DNA of 64,000 nucleotides, taken from NCBI RefSeq assembly GCF_024753285.1, contig NZ_JANUGW010000030.1, positions 1 through 64,000 on the forward strand, given 5' to 3'. This stretch comes from Massilia pinisoli (GTDB taxonomy: Bacteria > Pseudomonadota > Gammaproteobacteria > Burkholderiales > Burkholderiaceae_D). Positions 16,604 to 25,009 of the stretch are shown here, piece after piece. Within the stretch, counting starts at the first letter, position 1. Each line of letters begins with the position of its first letter. The translations under genes were made by a program, and so were the position numbers. The notes under the pieces are model-generated. The model did no database searches, was not told where the DNA came from, and saw only the letters and a program-made list of their open reading frames with translations.

Positions 16604-17182
16604 TCACACAGGGTAATGCATCCAGACACGACCAGGACCATCGATAACATGCAGGGCTGGAAATTGAAGAGCGTCTCCGTTCACCTTGATACTGGCGAAG
16701 CGTATCTCGAAGTCTCCTTGCATTGGTTCTGGAAGGATCGTAAATGTAAACCGCTTGCCGGGGAGGGAGTAGAATTTTTGAACCTTGAACGGCCATCGGC
16801 TGGGTGCTCCCGACACATCCGGCCCGACGTATGGCACGCCAATTTCGAAGTTGCGGTCCTGGATTTTCATGGTACGCACGGTATGCTGTTTGAGATCAGT
16901 TATCGTGAACTCGTCACTCACGAACTCCACCGTTGCTCCCGGAGTCAAAATCAGGGTGCCACACAGTTGGCCGGGAACTGAGCCGTCCTTAGTCAAATGG
17001 CACTGAGTAAAGAATAAGTGGACGAGTTTATTCTCGAAAGAGAGTTGGCCATACTCTGGCAATCCATCGACAGCGAACGATGCGTTGGGCATTGCCGATG
17101 GCACTGCCATCCATCTTTCATACCATCCCCCCGCACAACCGAACAGCATTACGGCAACAAACAGATACGAGAGCCTTTTCAC
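16604..17182 (-). CDS. Putative lipoprotein, array cargo
   Basis: A 192-residue protein with a lipoprotein signal: MKRLSYLFVAVMLFGC, where LFGC is the lipobox. The mature part looks beta-rich; it has cysteines in TQCHL and QLCGT. Family not recognised. The start was set at GTG 17182, because GGAG lies six bases upstream and the signal peptide begins there. Extensions to 17209 (ATG) or 17221 (GTG) are less likely. It lies between fragments F5 and F4 and is co-oriented with both. Confidence 0.7.
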   Translation of the reverse strand: MKRLSYLFVAVMLFGCAGGWYERWMAVPSAMPNASFAVDGLPEYGQLSFENKLVHLFFTQCHLTKDGSVPGQLCGTLILTPGATVEFVSDEFTITDLKQHTVRTMKIQDRNFEIGVPYVGPDVSGAPSRWPFKVQKFYSLPGKRFTFTILPEPMQGDFEIRFASIKVNGDALQFPALHVIDGPGRVWMHYPV

Positions 17183-17314
17183 ATCATTCTCCGTTGAGCG
17201 ACATTTCATATTGGTTTGCACGTGCGGAAATCAGTTCGATCGTTACTTGCGCATCCGACGTGATTCGTTCAGCAAGTGACAACTGCCGATCAAGCTCTTG
17301 GTCGGTAACTTCCG

Positions 17315-17486
17315 TACTGGAGCTTGTTCCAGTAGATGCCTACATAAATGAAACCGAGCACGTAGCTCATGAACACGGGCCACAGCGGGATCAGCACGCG
17401 GAAATCAGGGTCGTGCGGGACTTTGAGTTCCAGCACCATGATGGTGATGACGCCGTCGCCGAAGGCCTCTAGCCGTTTTTTCCCAT
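17315..17486 (-). pseudogene. TMEM175 5' fragment F5 (frameshifted)
   Basis: It starts ATGGGAAAAAA at 17486 but has lost one base in the A run, so the frame meets TAG at codon 6. The rest aligns to the family: DGVITIMVL (12-bp deletion as in F2), KVPHDPDFRVLIPLWPVF, YVGIYWN, then the tail KLQYGSY. Junction inverted repeat TACTGGA (17315-17321) / TCCAGTA (17328-17334). It is the fragment farthest from the intact gene. Confidence 0.8.
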
Positions 17487-17493
17487 CTACTCT

Positions 17494-17685
17494 TCACACC
17501 GTTCTAGTAGTTTGCCAGCTCAGCGCGTACTGATACTCTTCCTGCTGCATCCACGACAATAGCAACTTTATATCTGTTGGCTTCAAAATAGCCGTTCTCG
17601 GCAGTAACGATGATTGATATGGTAGTTGGCTTACGCTGAATGAGGATAGGCTGGCGGCATGCTTGAGCTTGCGGCCAGGCCACAT
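17494..17685 (-). CDS. Possible small ORF or cargo remnant beyond F5
   Basis: A 63-codon open frame, 8 bases before fragment F5 and co-oriented with the array. The product has no recognised motif or clear signal peptide. Its place matches that of a cargo gene in the other array units, so it may be the remains of a sixth one. It may equally be non-coding. Confidence 0.25.
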   Translation of the reverse strand: MWPGRKLKHAASLSSFSVSQLPYQSSLLPRTAILKPTDIKLLLSWMQQEEYQYALSWQTTRTV

Positions 17686-17845
17686 AGACGCGAAGTGCTC
17701 AATGGCAAGATGTCACTCTAGCATAAGTATTCCGTCGGTCAGTATGTTGGACTGCACCCAACACACTGAATGCATGTGCGGCGAATAAACCAACAAATGG
17801 CGTCGCCCGGTACGTGATTTCGCCGGCACACGCGCTTCCCTCGTT

Positions 17846-17861
17846 TGGCACGCTTCATGCA
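17846..17861 (+). promoter_or_regulatory. Sigma-54-like promoter of the small double-glycine peptide
   Basis: TGGCACG, four bases, then ATGCA. GG and GC are spaced as in -24/-12 promoters, with one mismatch from the TGGCACG-N4-TTGCA consensus. It lies 58 bases before the ATG at 17919. Confidence 0.6.
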
Positions 17862-17918
17862 ATCGCTTCGTATCGTGGCCGGCACCCGCTCGGCTCGATA
17901 ACGATTGAGGAGATTGAC

Positions 17919-18107
17919 ATGAACAAGCTGATGATCAAGGATCTGGCACTCGCCAAGGAACTCGATAAAACCAAGATGGCCGAATGTGTGGGCGGCATGG
18001 GACGTACGCCCCAGCAAATCCTGGCATGGGAAATGACGGGCAAGCCTGCAACGTGGCAGGGCCTCGTCCTGGAAGATGACAACCGGCTGCACGTGCCAAC
18101 GATCTGA
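17919..18107 (+). CDS. Small peptide with a double-glycine leader-like motif
   Basis: A 62-residue peptide. The N-terminal part, MNKLMIKDLALAKELDKTKM followed by AECVGGMG, resembles double-glycine leaders of secreted peptides, with GG near residue 26. The remaining ~35 residues (GRTPQQILAWEM...) would be the mature part. The ATG at 17919 has a strong GAGGAG site eight bases upstream; an upstream in-frame ATG (17814) lies before the promoter and is rejected. No C39 peptidase-transporter gene is nearby, so export is an open question. It may instead be an intracellular small protein. Confidence 0.65.
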   Translation: MNKLMIKDLALAKELDKTKMAECVGGMGRTPQQILAWEMTGKPATWQGLVLEDDNRLHVPTI

Positions 18108-18155
18108 AAGCGATGGCGGCGGCGGAACGTCGAACGTGACGCCGTCAAAACGTCG

Positions 18156-18689
18156 TTACGCGCGCGTGCCGATCCAGATCACGCTTTCCGTCGCGGCAGA
18201 GATCACCGAGCCGATCACGCGGTCGATCATGCCGGCATGACGGAGATCGTTCGCTGACTGATCGTGATGCAGCTGCTCTTCGCCGACAATCGACGAAATG
18301 GCGGCAGTGGCCTCGGGATCGGCAAAACCGATCTGCAGAAGCTGCTGGCGCAAATGCCGAAGCACCACTCGCTCCACGGCCACGGTTGCAGCCGCGATGG
18401 ATCGAGCACCCATCAAACCGGTGACGAACCCCAGCACATAACCTCCGGCACCGCACAGCCAGTAACTGCGGCAGCGCGGCAGTCCGCGTCGCGTCAATTC
18501 TTTGTCAAAGATGGATCTGTGACGTTCTTCATGGGCTTTGAATTCTGCCAATTGGGGCAGCAATCCACGCGCGCGCAATCGTGCGGTCGCGATCTGCCCG
18601 GCGTAGATCTTCACTGCGCCGTGCTCGCCCGCGTGATTGACCTTGATGATGCGTCCTGCCTCGACGACTGAACTCGGTACGCCGCTCAT
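18156..18689 (-). CDS. coq7: Demethoxyubiquinone hydroxylase, Coq7 family
   Basis: A 177-residue ferritin-like di-iron monooxygenase that adds the C6 hydroxyl group in ubiquinone synthesis. Iron ligands visible in order: the Glu in NHAGEHGAVKIY, the EERH motif, the Glu in AVERVV, and EEQLHHD near the C-terminus. The length fits bacterial Coq7. The start is ATG 18689 with GGAGAA upstream; the longer frame from 18776 is not needed. It lies alone, downstream of the GNAT gene on the same strand. Confidence 0.88.
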   Translation of the reverse strand: MSGVPSSVVEAGRIIKVNHAGEHGAVKIYAGQIATARLRARGLLPQLAEFKAHEERHRSIFDKELTRRGLPRCRSYWLCGAGGYVLGFVTGLMGARSIAAATVAVERVVLRHLRQQLLQIGFADPEATAAISSIVGEEQLHHDQSANDLRHAGMIDRVIGSVISAATESVIWIGTRA

Positions 18690-18810
18690 GGGATTCTCCA
18701 ATACGACGGAAAATAGTCCCATAACAGACTCACAATAACAACGGGCTTCTGCCTGCGCCCAAAAAAATGGCCGCACGCGGCGGCCACGACAATATGCCCA
18801 ACGAACGCGC

Positions 18811-20061
18811 TCAGGACGCAGCCGGCGCCTGGTCGGCCTTGGGCTGCGCCTTCCTGGCAGCCTGCTTGCGCTGCGCCTGCCATTTCTGCAGCCGTTTGAC
18901 CTGGCGGATCATGCCATCGTTCAGGCGGTCGTACGTGCCGTGGATCTTCAGCAGCAGGGCCGTCAGGCTGTGCGCACGGTGCAGCAGGACGTGGCCGCGC
19001 GCCTTCAGTACATGGGTCGAACGGAATTCCGCGTTCGGCGTGCCGTAGCCGTAGTCGATGTCGTTGAACGCGAAATTGGCCAGCACGTCCTGGACGGCCA
19101 AGTGAATCGCGCTGGTGCCGACCGACAGGTTTAGATATTTCTGCTGGCATGAGATTCTGTGCACGTGCCAGACGGATGCCGAACGCGAGCCGAACACGAC
19201 GGCGACGTCCTCCTCGCCGCAGCGGATCACGTACGACAGCAGCAGGCCGTTGCGCGCCAAACCCTCCAGGCGGCGCTGCTCGGTGTGGCGGTCCGCGAGC
19301 TCGGACGGGTCAATGGCGACCGTTGCGTCGAGCATCGCCGCGACCTGTTCCGGCTGTTCGATGCGCAGCACCTGCAACGCACCGGCGGCTTCCGTCAGCA
19401 GGCGGACCTGGCGCGACAGGTTGTAGCGCTTCTTGGAACTGAATTTTTGCAGATAGGCGTCGACGCCCTTCGGCAGCGGCTGCGTGTGGCACGGACGCCA
19501 GCCATACCGCACATAGGCCGATACACCCGCGATATCCTGCAGCTTGGCGCCCGCGTCTTCGGGATACGCCTGCATGTACAGCACCTGGCACTCCGCATAA
19601 CGTTCCAGCAACTGCTGGATGACGAAATCGGCGAGGCCGTCTTGCGTCTCGTCCAGCAGCGGCACGCTGCCGAGGATCTGGCAGGCGCGGACTTTTCGCT
19701 TGAACAGGGACACCGGCCCCACGCGGAAGTCGAGATCGCATGTGATGGTGCGAACCGGGACAAATCCGACGATCTCGTAATCGACGCGGCGACGCACAAT
19801 GAAGAGTTCGTGAGCCGCGTTTTGTTCCTGATCCATGCCGGTCAGGTAATTAAAAAATTGCGGGGATTGGTACAGCGTCTCCGGTCCCGTCGCCGTGGCC
19901 AGCATGCGGTTCCACGCATCGAGGATGTCCGGACGGTCGTGATAGGCCGTCGCCACGTTCATTTCGAATCTGTCCGGGTAACGCCTCGTCCGTGCGCGCG
20001 CCACCGGGGACGCCGGGGCCGACGGTGCGAATTCGCTGATCTCAAGATTACGCGTGAACAT
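18811..20061 (-). CDS. GNAT family N-acetyltransferase (CelD/BcsL-like)
   Basis: A 416-residue protein. The C-terminal half has the layout of the Acetyltransf_6 (CelD/BcsL) GNAT domain: FSSKKRYNLSRQ, then VVFGSRSASVWHVHRIS, then the conserved end FNDIDYGYGTPNAEFRSTH. Relatives act in exopolysaccharide, cellulose or cell-surface modification, so an acyl transfer at the envelope is plausible but unproven. It ends in a basic Lys/Gln/Ala-rich tail. Start taken at ATG 20061; the upstream extension to 20139 lacks support. Confidence 0.75.
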   Translation of the reverse strand: MFTRNLEISEFAPSAPASPVARARTRRYPDRFEMNVATAYHDRPDILDAWNRMLATATGPETLYQSPQFFNYLTGMDQEQNAAHELFIVRRRVDYEIVGFVPVRTITCDLDFRVGPVSLFKRKVRACQILGSVPLLDETQDGLADFVIQQLLERYAECQVLYMQAYPEDAGAKLQDIAGVSAYVRYGWRPCHTQPLPKGVDAYLQKFSSKKRYNLSRQVRLLTEAAGALQVLRIEQPEQVAAMLDATVAIDPSELADRHTEQRRLEGLARNGLLLSYVIRCGEEDVAVVFGSRSASVWHVHRISCQQKYLNLSVGTSAIHLAVQDVLANFAFNDIDYGYGTPNAEFRSTHVLKARGHVLLHRAHSLTALLLKIHGTYDRLNDGMIRQVKRLQKWQAQRKQAARKAQPKADQAPAAS

Positions 20062-20548
20062 TGTGTCGGCCCTCGGGTGGAGAAGGAAATGCCCGCGACA
20101 AAACGTTACGCGGGCCAAAGACACACTGCTGAGCAGCATGTATTTACGCGATACTAACTAAAGCTCAGCCGTAACGTACAGTTAAATTTGATTACAGATT
20201 AGATAGGGAAAAAGGACGTGACTTTTTGTGAAAATCGAGGTGGGGAGCGTGGGCAGGCCAATTGTTCTGCGCTTCATCAAAAACAGTGAATTTTTTCCTT
20301 AAATCAATTGAAACGCAGAATGAACAAACAAATCCGGGCGCACAAAGTCCCTCGACAAGCGCCCTTGGAAGCCGTTCAAATAATCAATTTACTCAAATGT
20401 ATACGTTGCACAAATCAAACAACAAATGTATTTGTGCAATATTGTTTCTTGCGCCCGGCATAACCAAGGTGGTTATTGGCGCCAAAAAATTTCTCAGAGA
20501 AACCAAATGTTTCTTAAATTGTGAAATCGACGGCGCATAAAGTCAGGA
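20062..20548. other. AT-rich intergenic region, no supported gene
   Basis: About 490 bases between the GNAT gene and slyX, clearly AT-richer than its surroundings around 20280-20530. It should contain the GNAT promoter on the minus strand. A 92-codon plus-strand frame (20262-20540) has no ribosome-binding site, motif or coding-like composition, so it is not called. Confidence 0.5.
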
Positions 20549-20752
20549 TCAATAATGGGGCGGCCGCTCGTTGATCGGACCTTGTCCGGCATCACGCAAG
20601 GTGCGTATGTGTTCGGCCAGTTTGGCCACCATGGCTTCGAGATGGTCGATGCGGCGGCCCTGCTCGTAGATCGTGCGGTTGAGGCCGTCGACGATGTTTT
20701 CCTGGTCGGCCAGCTTGATTTCGATGTCGATAAGACGCTTGTCGTCGCTCAT
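20549..20752 (-). CDS. slyX: SlyX family protein
   Basis: A 67-residue coiled-coil protein: IEIKLADQENIVDGLNRTIYEQGRRIDHLEAMV shows the heptad pattern of SlyX, and the C-terminus ends ERPPHY as in family members. Function unknown; named from its place next to slyD in enterics. ATG at 20752. It lies 28 bases after the rep stop codon, so it is probably co-transcribed with rep. Confidence 0.88.
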   Translation of the reverse strand: MSDDKRLIDIEIKLADQENIVDGLNRTIYEQGRRIDHLEAMVAKLAEHIRTLRDAGQGPINERPPHY

Positions 20753-20780
20753 AGGGGCTTTCGTTAAAGTAAAGATGACG

Positions 20781-22841
20781 TCAGGCCTTCGGCGTCGCAA
20801 GCAACGCTTTCAGGCTGGCGAGGCGCTCCTTGGGCGTGAGCACTTCGTTTTCTTTCGGCGGCGCATCGCCGACGTCGAGTGCCATTTCCTTGATGAAGCG
20901 CGACGGGTCGCAATGGACGAGCTCCCCCGCCCGCTTGCGCTTCTTGCACCACGTGACGTGCAGGCTGCGCTGGGCGCGCGTGATGCCTACATACATGAGG
21001 CGGCGCTCTTCCTGGATGCGGGCGGCGATCTTTTCCACGGGGTCGTCAGGGTCGCCCTTGTGCGGCAGAATGCCTTCCTCGCAGCCGACGAGGTACACGT
21101 GCGGATATTCCAGGCCCTTCGACGCGTGCAAGGTCGACATGCGCACGGCGTCCGGCTCCTCGTCCTGCCCTTCGAGCATGGACATCAGCGCCACCATTTG
21201 CGTCAGTTCGAGCAGGTTCTTTTCCTCGCCGTCGCGGTCGCGTCCGCCGCGGCCCCGCTCCTTCAGCCAGTTGGTGAACTCGAGCACGTTCTGCCACTTG
21301 CCTTGCGCGGCCCTGTCGTCGAAGTTTTCGTACAGGTAGTGCTCGTAATTAATCTCTTTCATCATGTCGTCGAGCAGCTCGGCGGCATTGTCGCCGCTGC
21401 CGGACGGCCCCGGACGCGTGGCGCGCGCTTCCATGGCGTTGATGAAATGGCAGAATTCGCGCAGCGGAATCAGTTGGCGGTCCTGCAGCTTGGCCTCGAT
21501 GCCGCCCTTCAGCGCCGCCTCGAACAGCGAACAGTTCCACTGCTTCGAGAATTCGCCCAGCACCTCGAGCGTCGCCATGCCGACGCCGCGCTTGGGTGTC
21601 GTGATCGCGCGGATGAACGCGGGGTCGTCGCCCTCGTTCGCGATCAGGCGCAGGTAGGCGATGACGTCCTTGATCTCGGCCTTGTCGAAAAAGCTCTGGC
21701 CGCCCGAGATCGTGTACGGGATGCGCTCCTTGCGCAGCGCCTGCTCGATCACGCGGGCCTGGTGGTTGCCGCGGTACAGGATCGCGAAGTCCGACCATTT
21801 ATTCTTGCGCTGGAAATGGTCGGCCGAAATCATGATCGCGATCTGGTCGGCCTCCGTCTCGTCGTTCGGCATGCCCAGCACCTTGATGGGCTCGCCCAGG
21901 CCGTGCTCGGACCACAGCGATTTCTCGAACAATTTCGGGTTGTTGCCGATGACGGCGTTGGCCGCCTGCAGGATGCGCGTCGTGGAGCGGTAGTTCTGCT
22001 CCAGCTTGATCACTTTCAGGTCCGGGAAATCCGTCTGCAGGGTGCGCAGGTTTTCCACCGACGCACCGCGCCACGCGTAGATCGCCTGGTCGTCGTCGCC
22101 CACGGCCGTGAACATCGGCTTCTTCCCGAGGCCCGTCACCAGCAGTTTCACGAGTTCGTACTGGCACGTGTTCGTGTCCTGGTACTCGTCCATCAACAGG
22201 TAGCGCAGGCGGCGCTGCCAGCGGTCGCGGATCGGCTCGTTGTTGCGGAACAGTTCCACTGGCAGGCGGATCAAGTCGTCGAAGTCGACGGCCTGGTAGG
22301 CCTGCAACGTGGCGACATAGCTGCGGTAGATGCGGCCGGCCTGGGCCTCGTCCTCGTCGCGCGCGTCGCGGATGGCATCTTCGGGGTCGACGAGGCCGTT
22401 CTTCCACAGCGAGATCGCGTTCTGGATGCGGCGGATTTCCTGCTTGTCCGTGGTCACGGCCAGGTCGGAGACGACCGTGTAGCAATCGTCGCTGTCCATG
22501 ATGGAAAAGCGGTCCTTCAGGCCGACACCGGCCGCTTCCTGGCGCAGGATCTTGACGCCCAGCGAGTGGAACGTCGACACGGTCAGCTGCTTGGCCTGCT
22601 TGGGCTGTTTCAGCAGCTTGCCGATGCGTTCCTGCATCTCGAGCGCGGCCTTGTTCGTGAACGTGAGCGCGGCGATCGTGCGCGGATCGTAGCCGCGGTG
22701 CTCGATCATGTAGGCGATCTTCTGCGTGATGACGCGCGTCTTGCCCGAGCCGGCGCCGGCCAGTACCAGGCAGGGACCGTCGAGATAGAGCACGGCTTCG
22801 CTTTGCGGACCGTTCAGGCCGAAGTTCGGGGCGTTGGACAT
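20781..22841 (-). CDS. rep: ATP-dependent DNA helicase Rep
   Basis: A 686-residue superfamily 1A helicase that moves 3' to 5' on single-stranded DNA and helps replication forks past bound proteins. Motifs in order: I AGAGSGKT (near residue 30), Ia FTNKAALEM, II LLMDEYQDTN, III GDDDQAIYAWRGA, IV YRGNHQAR, V MSTLHASKGLEYPHVY, VI EERRLMYVGITRA. Length matches E. coli Rep (673). The start is at MSNAPNF (22841); the frame is open further upstream to 22892 without reason to use it. Confidence 0.93.
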   Translation of the reverse strand: MSNAPNFGLNGPQSEAVLYLDGPCLVLAGAGSGKTRVITQKIAYMIEHRGYDPRTIAALTFTNKAALEMQERIGKLLKQPKQAKQLTVSTFHSLGVKILRQEAAGVGLKDRFSIMDSDDCYTVVSDLAVTTDKQEIRRIQNAISLWKNGLVDPEDAIRDARDEDEAQAGRIYRSYVATLQAYQAVDFDDLIRLPVELFRNNEPIRDRWQRRLRYLLMDEYQDTNTCQYELVKLLVTGLGKKPMFTAVGDDDQAIYAWRGASVENLRTLQTDFPDLKVIKLEQNYRSTTRILQAANAVIGNNPKLFEKSLWSEHGLGEPIKVLGMPNDETEADQIAIMISADHFQRKNKWSDFAILYRGNHQARVIEQALRKERIPYTISGGQSFFDKAEIKDVIAYLRLIANEGDDPAFIRAITTPKRGVGMATLEVLGEFSKQWNCSLFEAALKGGIEAKLQDRQLIPLREFCHFINAMEARATRPGPSGSGDNAAELLDDMMKEINYEHYLYENFDDRAAQGKWQNVLEFTNWLKERGRGGRDRDGEEKNLLELTQMVALMSMLEGQDEEPDAVRMSTLHASKGLEYPHVYLVGCEEGILPHKGDPDDPVEKIAARIQEERRLMYVGITRAQRSLHVTWCKKRKRAGELVHCDPSRFIKEMALDVGDAPPKENEVLTPKERLASLKALLATPKA

Positions 22842-23009
22842 GGGAAATATTGGAGAGGACAGCCCAGCATTGTAACGAAGCTGGCAGCGCATGCGTACCG
22901 GCGCGCTTGCGTAAGACGCATATCGTCACCACATGTGGCTTTTACATCAGTCCCCGTCCGCATGCGCTAACATGGTCGGCACGGCGACGACGCCAACGAG
23001 GGATACCAC

Positions 23010-23495
23010 ATGAAATTTGAACACCTGATTGAGATTAACGATCCGCTGAACCCGCTGATGGACACCATCACCCGCGACCAGTTGTGGCGCGGGCTCGTAC
23101 TGCGCGCCGAGGATCCGAAGCTGTTCGTGCCGCACCTGGACGAATGCACGATCAGCGAGCGCGAGAGCGGCAGCTTCTCGCGCCGCCTGCGTTATGGCGA
23201 TCTCGTCATCGACGACAAGGTCTTCCTGCGCCCGCTGCACGAAGTGCGCTTCGAAGTGCCGGCCCAGGGCGACATCGCCCAGTCGCTGCTGACCATGACC
23301 ATCGAGACGCCGACGGAAAACGCGCTCGTCGTCCGTTTCTGCTACGACGACGGCAATGCGTCGGCCTCCGACGACATCGGCAAGATGTACGAGGATTTCA
23401 AGAAGTCTGCGTACCAGGAGTCCGACATCGACACGGTCAAGGTCGTGCGGCAGCTGGCGGCGGAAGGGAAGCTGGACGCGTCGCGGCTGAATTGA
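23010..23495 (+). CDS. AtaL-like SRPBCC protein (DUF1857)
   Basis: A 161-residue single-domain protein that matches the DUF1857/AtaL-like branch of the START/SRPBCC fold. These are small hydrophobic-ligand-binding proteins of unknown bacterial function. Landmarks are the opening FEHLIEINDP, TRDQLWRGLVLRAEDP, and the closing KMYEDFKKSAYQESDID. GAGGGA precedes the ATG. It is convergent with the oxidoreductase gene, with three bases between stop codons. Confidence 0.78.
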   Translation: MKFEHLIEINDPLNPLMDTITRDQLWRGLVLRAEDPKLFVPHLDECTISERESGSFSRRLRYGDLVIDDKVFLRPLHEVRFEVPAQGDIAQSLLTMTIETPTENALVVRFCYDDGNASASDDIGKMYEDFKKSAYQESDIDTVKVVRQLAAEGKLDASRLN

Positions 23496-23498
23496 GGG

Positions 23499-24935
23499 TC
23501 ACGTCCCCGGCTCCACCTCATCCGGATCGATATCGCTTTCGCCCTTCGCGAGATTGGCCGCCAGGTCGCGCAACGCGGTCCGCACGCCCTCCTCGACCAC
23601 GGGGTGATAGAACGGCATCTCCAGCATCTGGTCGACCGTCAGCCGCGACTGCACGGCCCAGCTCAGCAGATGACCGATGTGCTCGCCGCGCGGGGCGATC
23701 ATCTCGGCGCCCAGGAAGCGTCCCGTGCGGTATTCGCCGTAGACGCGCAGCAGGCCCTTGTTCTGCAACATCACGCGGCTGCGGCCCTGGTTCTCGAACG
23801 ACACCTGCCCCACCGCGAACTTCGACTTGCCCGGCGCGCACAGCGCCTTGTAGCTGGCGCCCAGCGTGACGACGTTCGGCTCCGTGAACGCGGCCGTCAG
23901 CGGCGCGCGGCGCAGGCCGGGGCGGACGTCGGGAAAGCGGCCGGCGTTGTCGCCCGCGATCTTGCCGTGGTCGGCCGCTTCCGGCAGCACGGGGCGCTCG
24001 TGGTTGGCGTCGCCGGCAATGAAGATGTGGCTGTTCCCGCACTGCATGGTGCGCGGATCGAACAGCGGGACGCCGTTGCCGTCCAGCGCGATGCCCGCGT
24101 TCTCGAGGCCGAGATCGTGCACGTTCGGCGTGCGGCCGGCGGCCTGCAGCACGTATTGAAAACGTTCCGTGATCGCTTCGTCGTGGCGGCCCGTCGTCAG
24201 CACGACGTCGTCACCGTCCTGCTCGGCGCGCAGGATGCGCGACTGGAAGTGGATGTCGAGTTCCTCGCACAGCACGCGCGACGCCGTCTTCAGCACGACG
24301 GGGTCCGTCAGCTGGGCCACGCTGCCCCCGCGCGCGTACAGGCGCGTGCGCACCCCTAGGCGGGCGAGCGCCTGGCCGATCTCCAGGCCGATGACGCCCG
24401 TGCCGATCACGGCCACGGACCGCGGCAGGTCGTCCCAGTAAAACACGTCGTCGCTCGTGATCACGCCGGGGCCGACGTTCGCCAAGGTGGGCAGCAAGGT
24501 CGGGCTGGAGCCCGTCGCGATGACGATGCGACGCGCATCGATTTCCGTGTGGTCGTCCACCAGCAGCGTGTGCGGATCGAGGAAGCGGGCGTGGCCGCGC
24601 ACCTTGTCGTCGGCCGGCATCGCATCGACGCCGTCGACGACGAAGCCGACGAAGCGGTCGCGCTCGCGCCGCACGCGCTCCATGACGGCCGCGCCGTCGA
24701 TGCGGACGGTGCCCGGATGGACGCCGAATTCGGGCGCGACGTGCATCATGTGGGCGGCCTCGGCGGCGGCGATCAGGAGCTTGCTGGGCATGCAGCCCAC
24801 GCGCGCGCACGTGGTGCCGTAGACGCCACTCTCGATCAGCACCGTACGCGCACCCTGCGCCCTGGCCGCGCGGTAGGCGACCAGCCCGGCCGTACCGGCG
24901 CCGATCACGGCGACATCGACCTTCAGTTTCTTCAT
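23499..24935 (-). CDS. Dihydrolipoyl dehydrogenase-like flavoprotein
   Basis: A 478-residue class I pyridine nucleotide-disulfide oxidoreductase. FAD-binding GAGTAG near residue 13, redox-active disulfide TTCARVGCMPSK near residue 45 (CxxxxC), NAD-binding GTGVIG near residue 175, second FAD site IFIAGDANHERP, and C-terminal catalytic FYHPVVEE. The cysteine pair is intact but the usual asparagine in CxNxGC is Arg here. It is not next to 2-oxoacid dehydrogenase E1/E2 genes, so it may serve another thiol or quinone substrate. Start at ATG 24935 after a near-perfect GGAGGTGA site. Confidence 0.82.
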   Translation of the reverse strand: MKKLKVDVAVIGAGTAGLVAYRAARAQGARTVLIESGVYGTTCARVGCMPSKLLIAAAEAAHMMHVAPEFGVHPGTVRIDGAAVMERVRRERDRFVGFVVDGVDAMPADDKVRGHARFLDPHTLLVDDHTEIDARRIVIATGSSPTLLPTLANVGPGVITSDDVFYWDDLPRSVAVIGTGVIGLEIGQALARLGVRTRLYARGGSVAQLTDPVVLKTASRVLCEELDIHFQSRILRAEQDGDDVVLTTGRHDEAITERFQYVLQAAGRTPNVHDLGLENAGIALDGNGVPLFDPRTMQCGNSHIFIAGDANHERPVLPEAADHGKIAGDNAGRFPDVRPGLRRAPLTAAFTEPNVVTLGASYKALCAPGKSKFAVGQVSFENQGRSRVMLQNKGLLRVYGEYRTGRFLGAEMIAPRGEHIGHLLSWAVQSRLTVDQMLEMPFYHPVVEEGVRTALRDLAANLAKGESDIDPDEVEPGT

Positions 24936-25009
24936 CCTCACCTCCGCGATGTTCACGAGCGTGACGATACGCTTTTTTCAAGAACTCGGCATGGAAGGGA
25001 CGATTTCCG

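Noticed and set aside
16601..16981. A 126-codon plus-strand frame in the array
   Set aside because: It overlaps the minus-strand lipoprotein gene, which has a lipobox and a well-placed ribosome-binding site.
12763..17486. A chromosomal integron or CRISPR array
   Set aside because: No integrase gene is present, the junctions lack attC core sites, and the repeats are ~180 bp protein-coding fragments with gene-sized spacers.
20262..20540. A 92-codon plus-strand frame
   Set aside because: AT-rich, no motif, no ribosome-binding site; more likely intergenic DNA.
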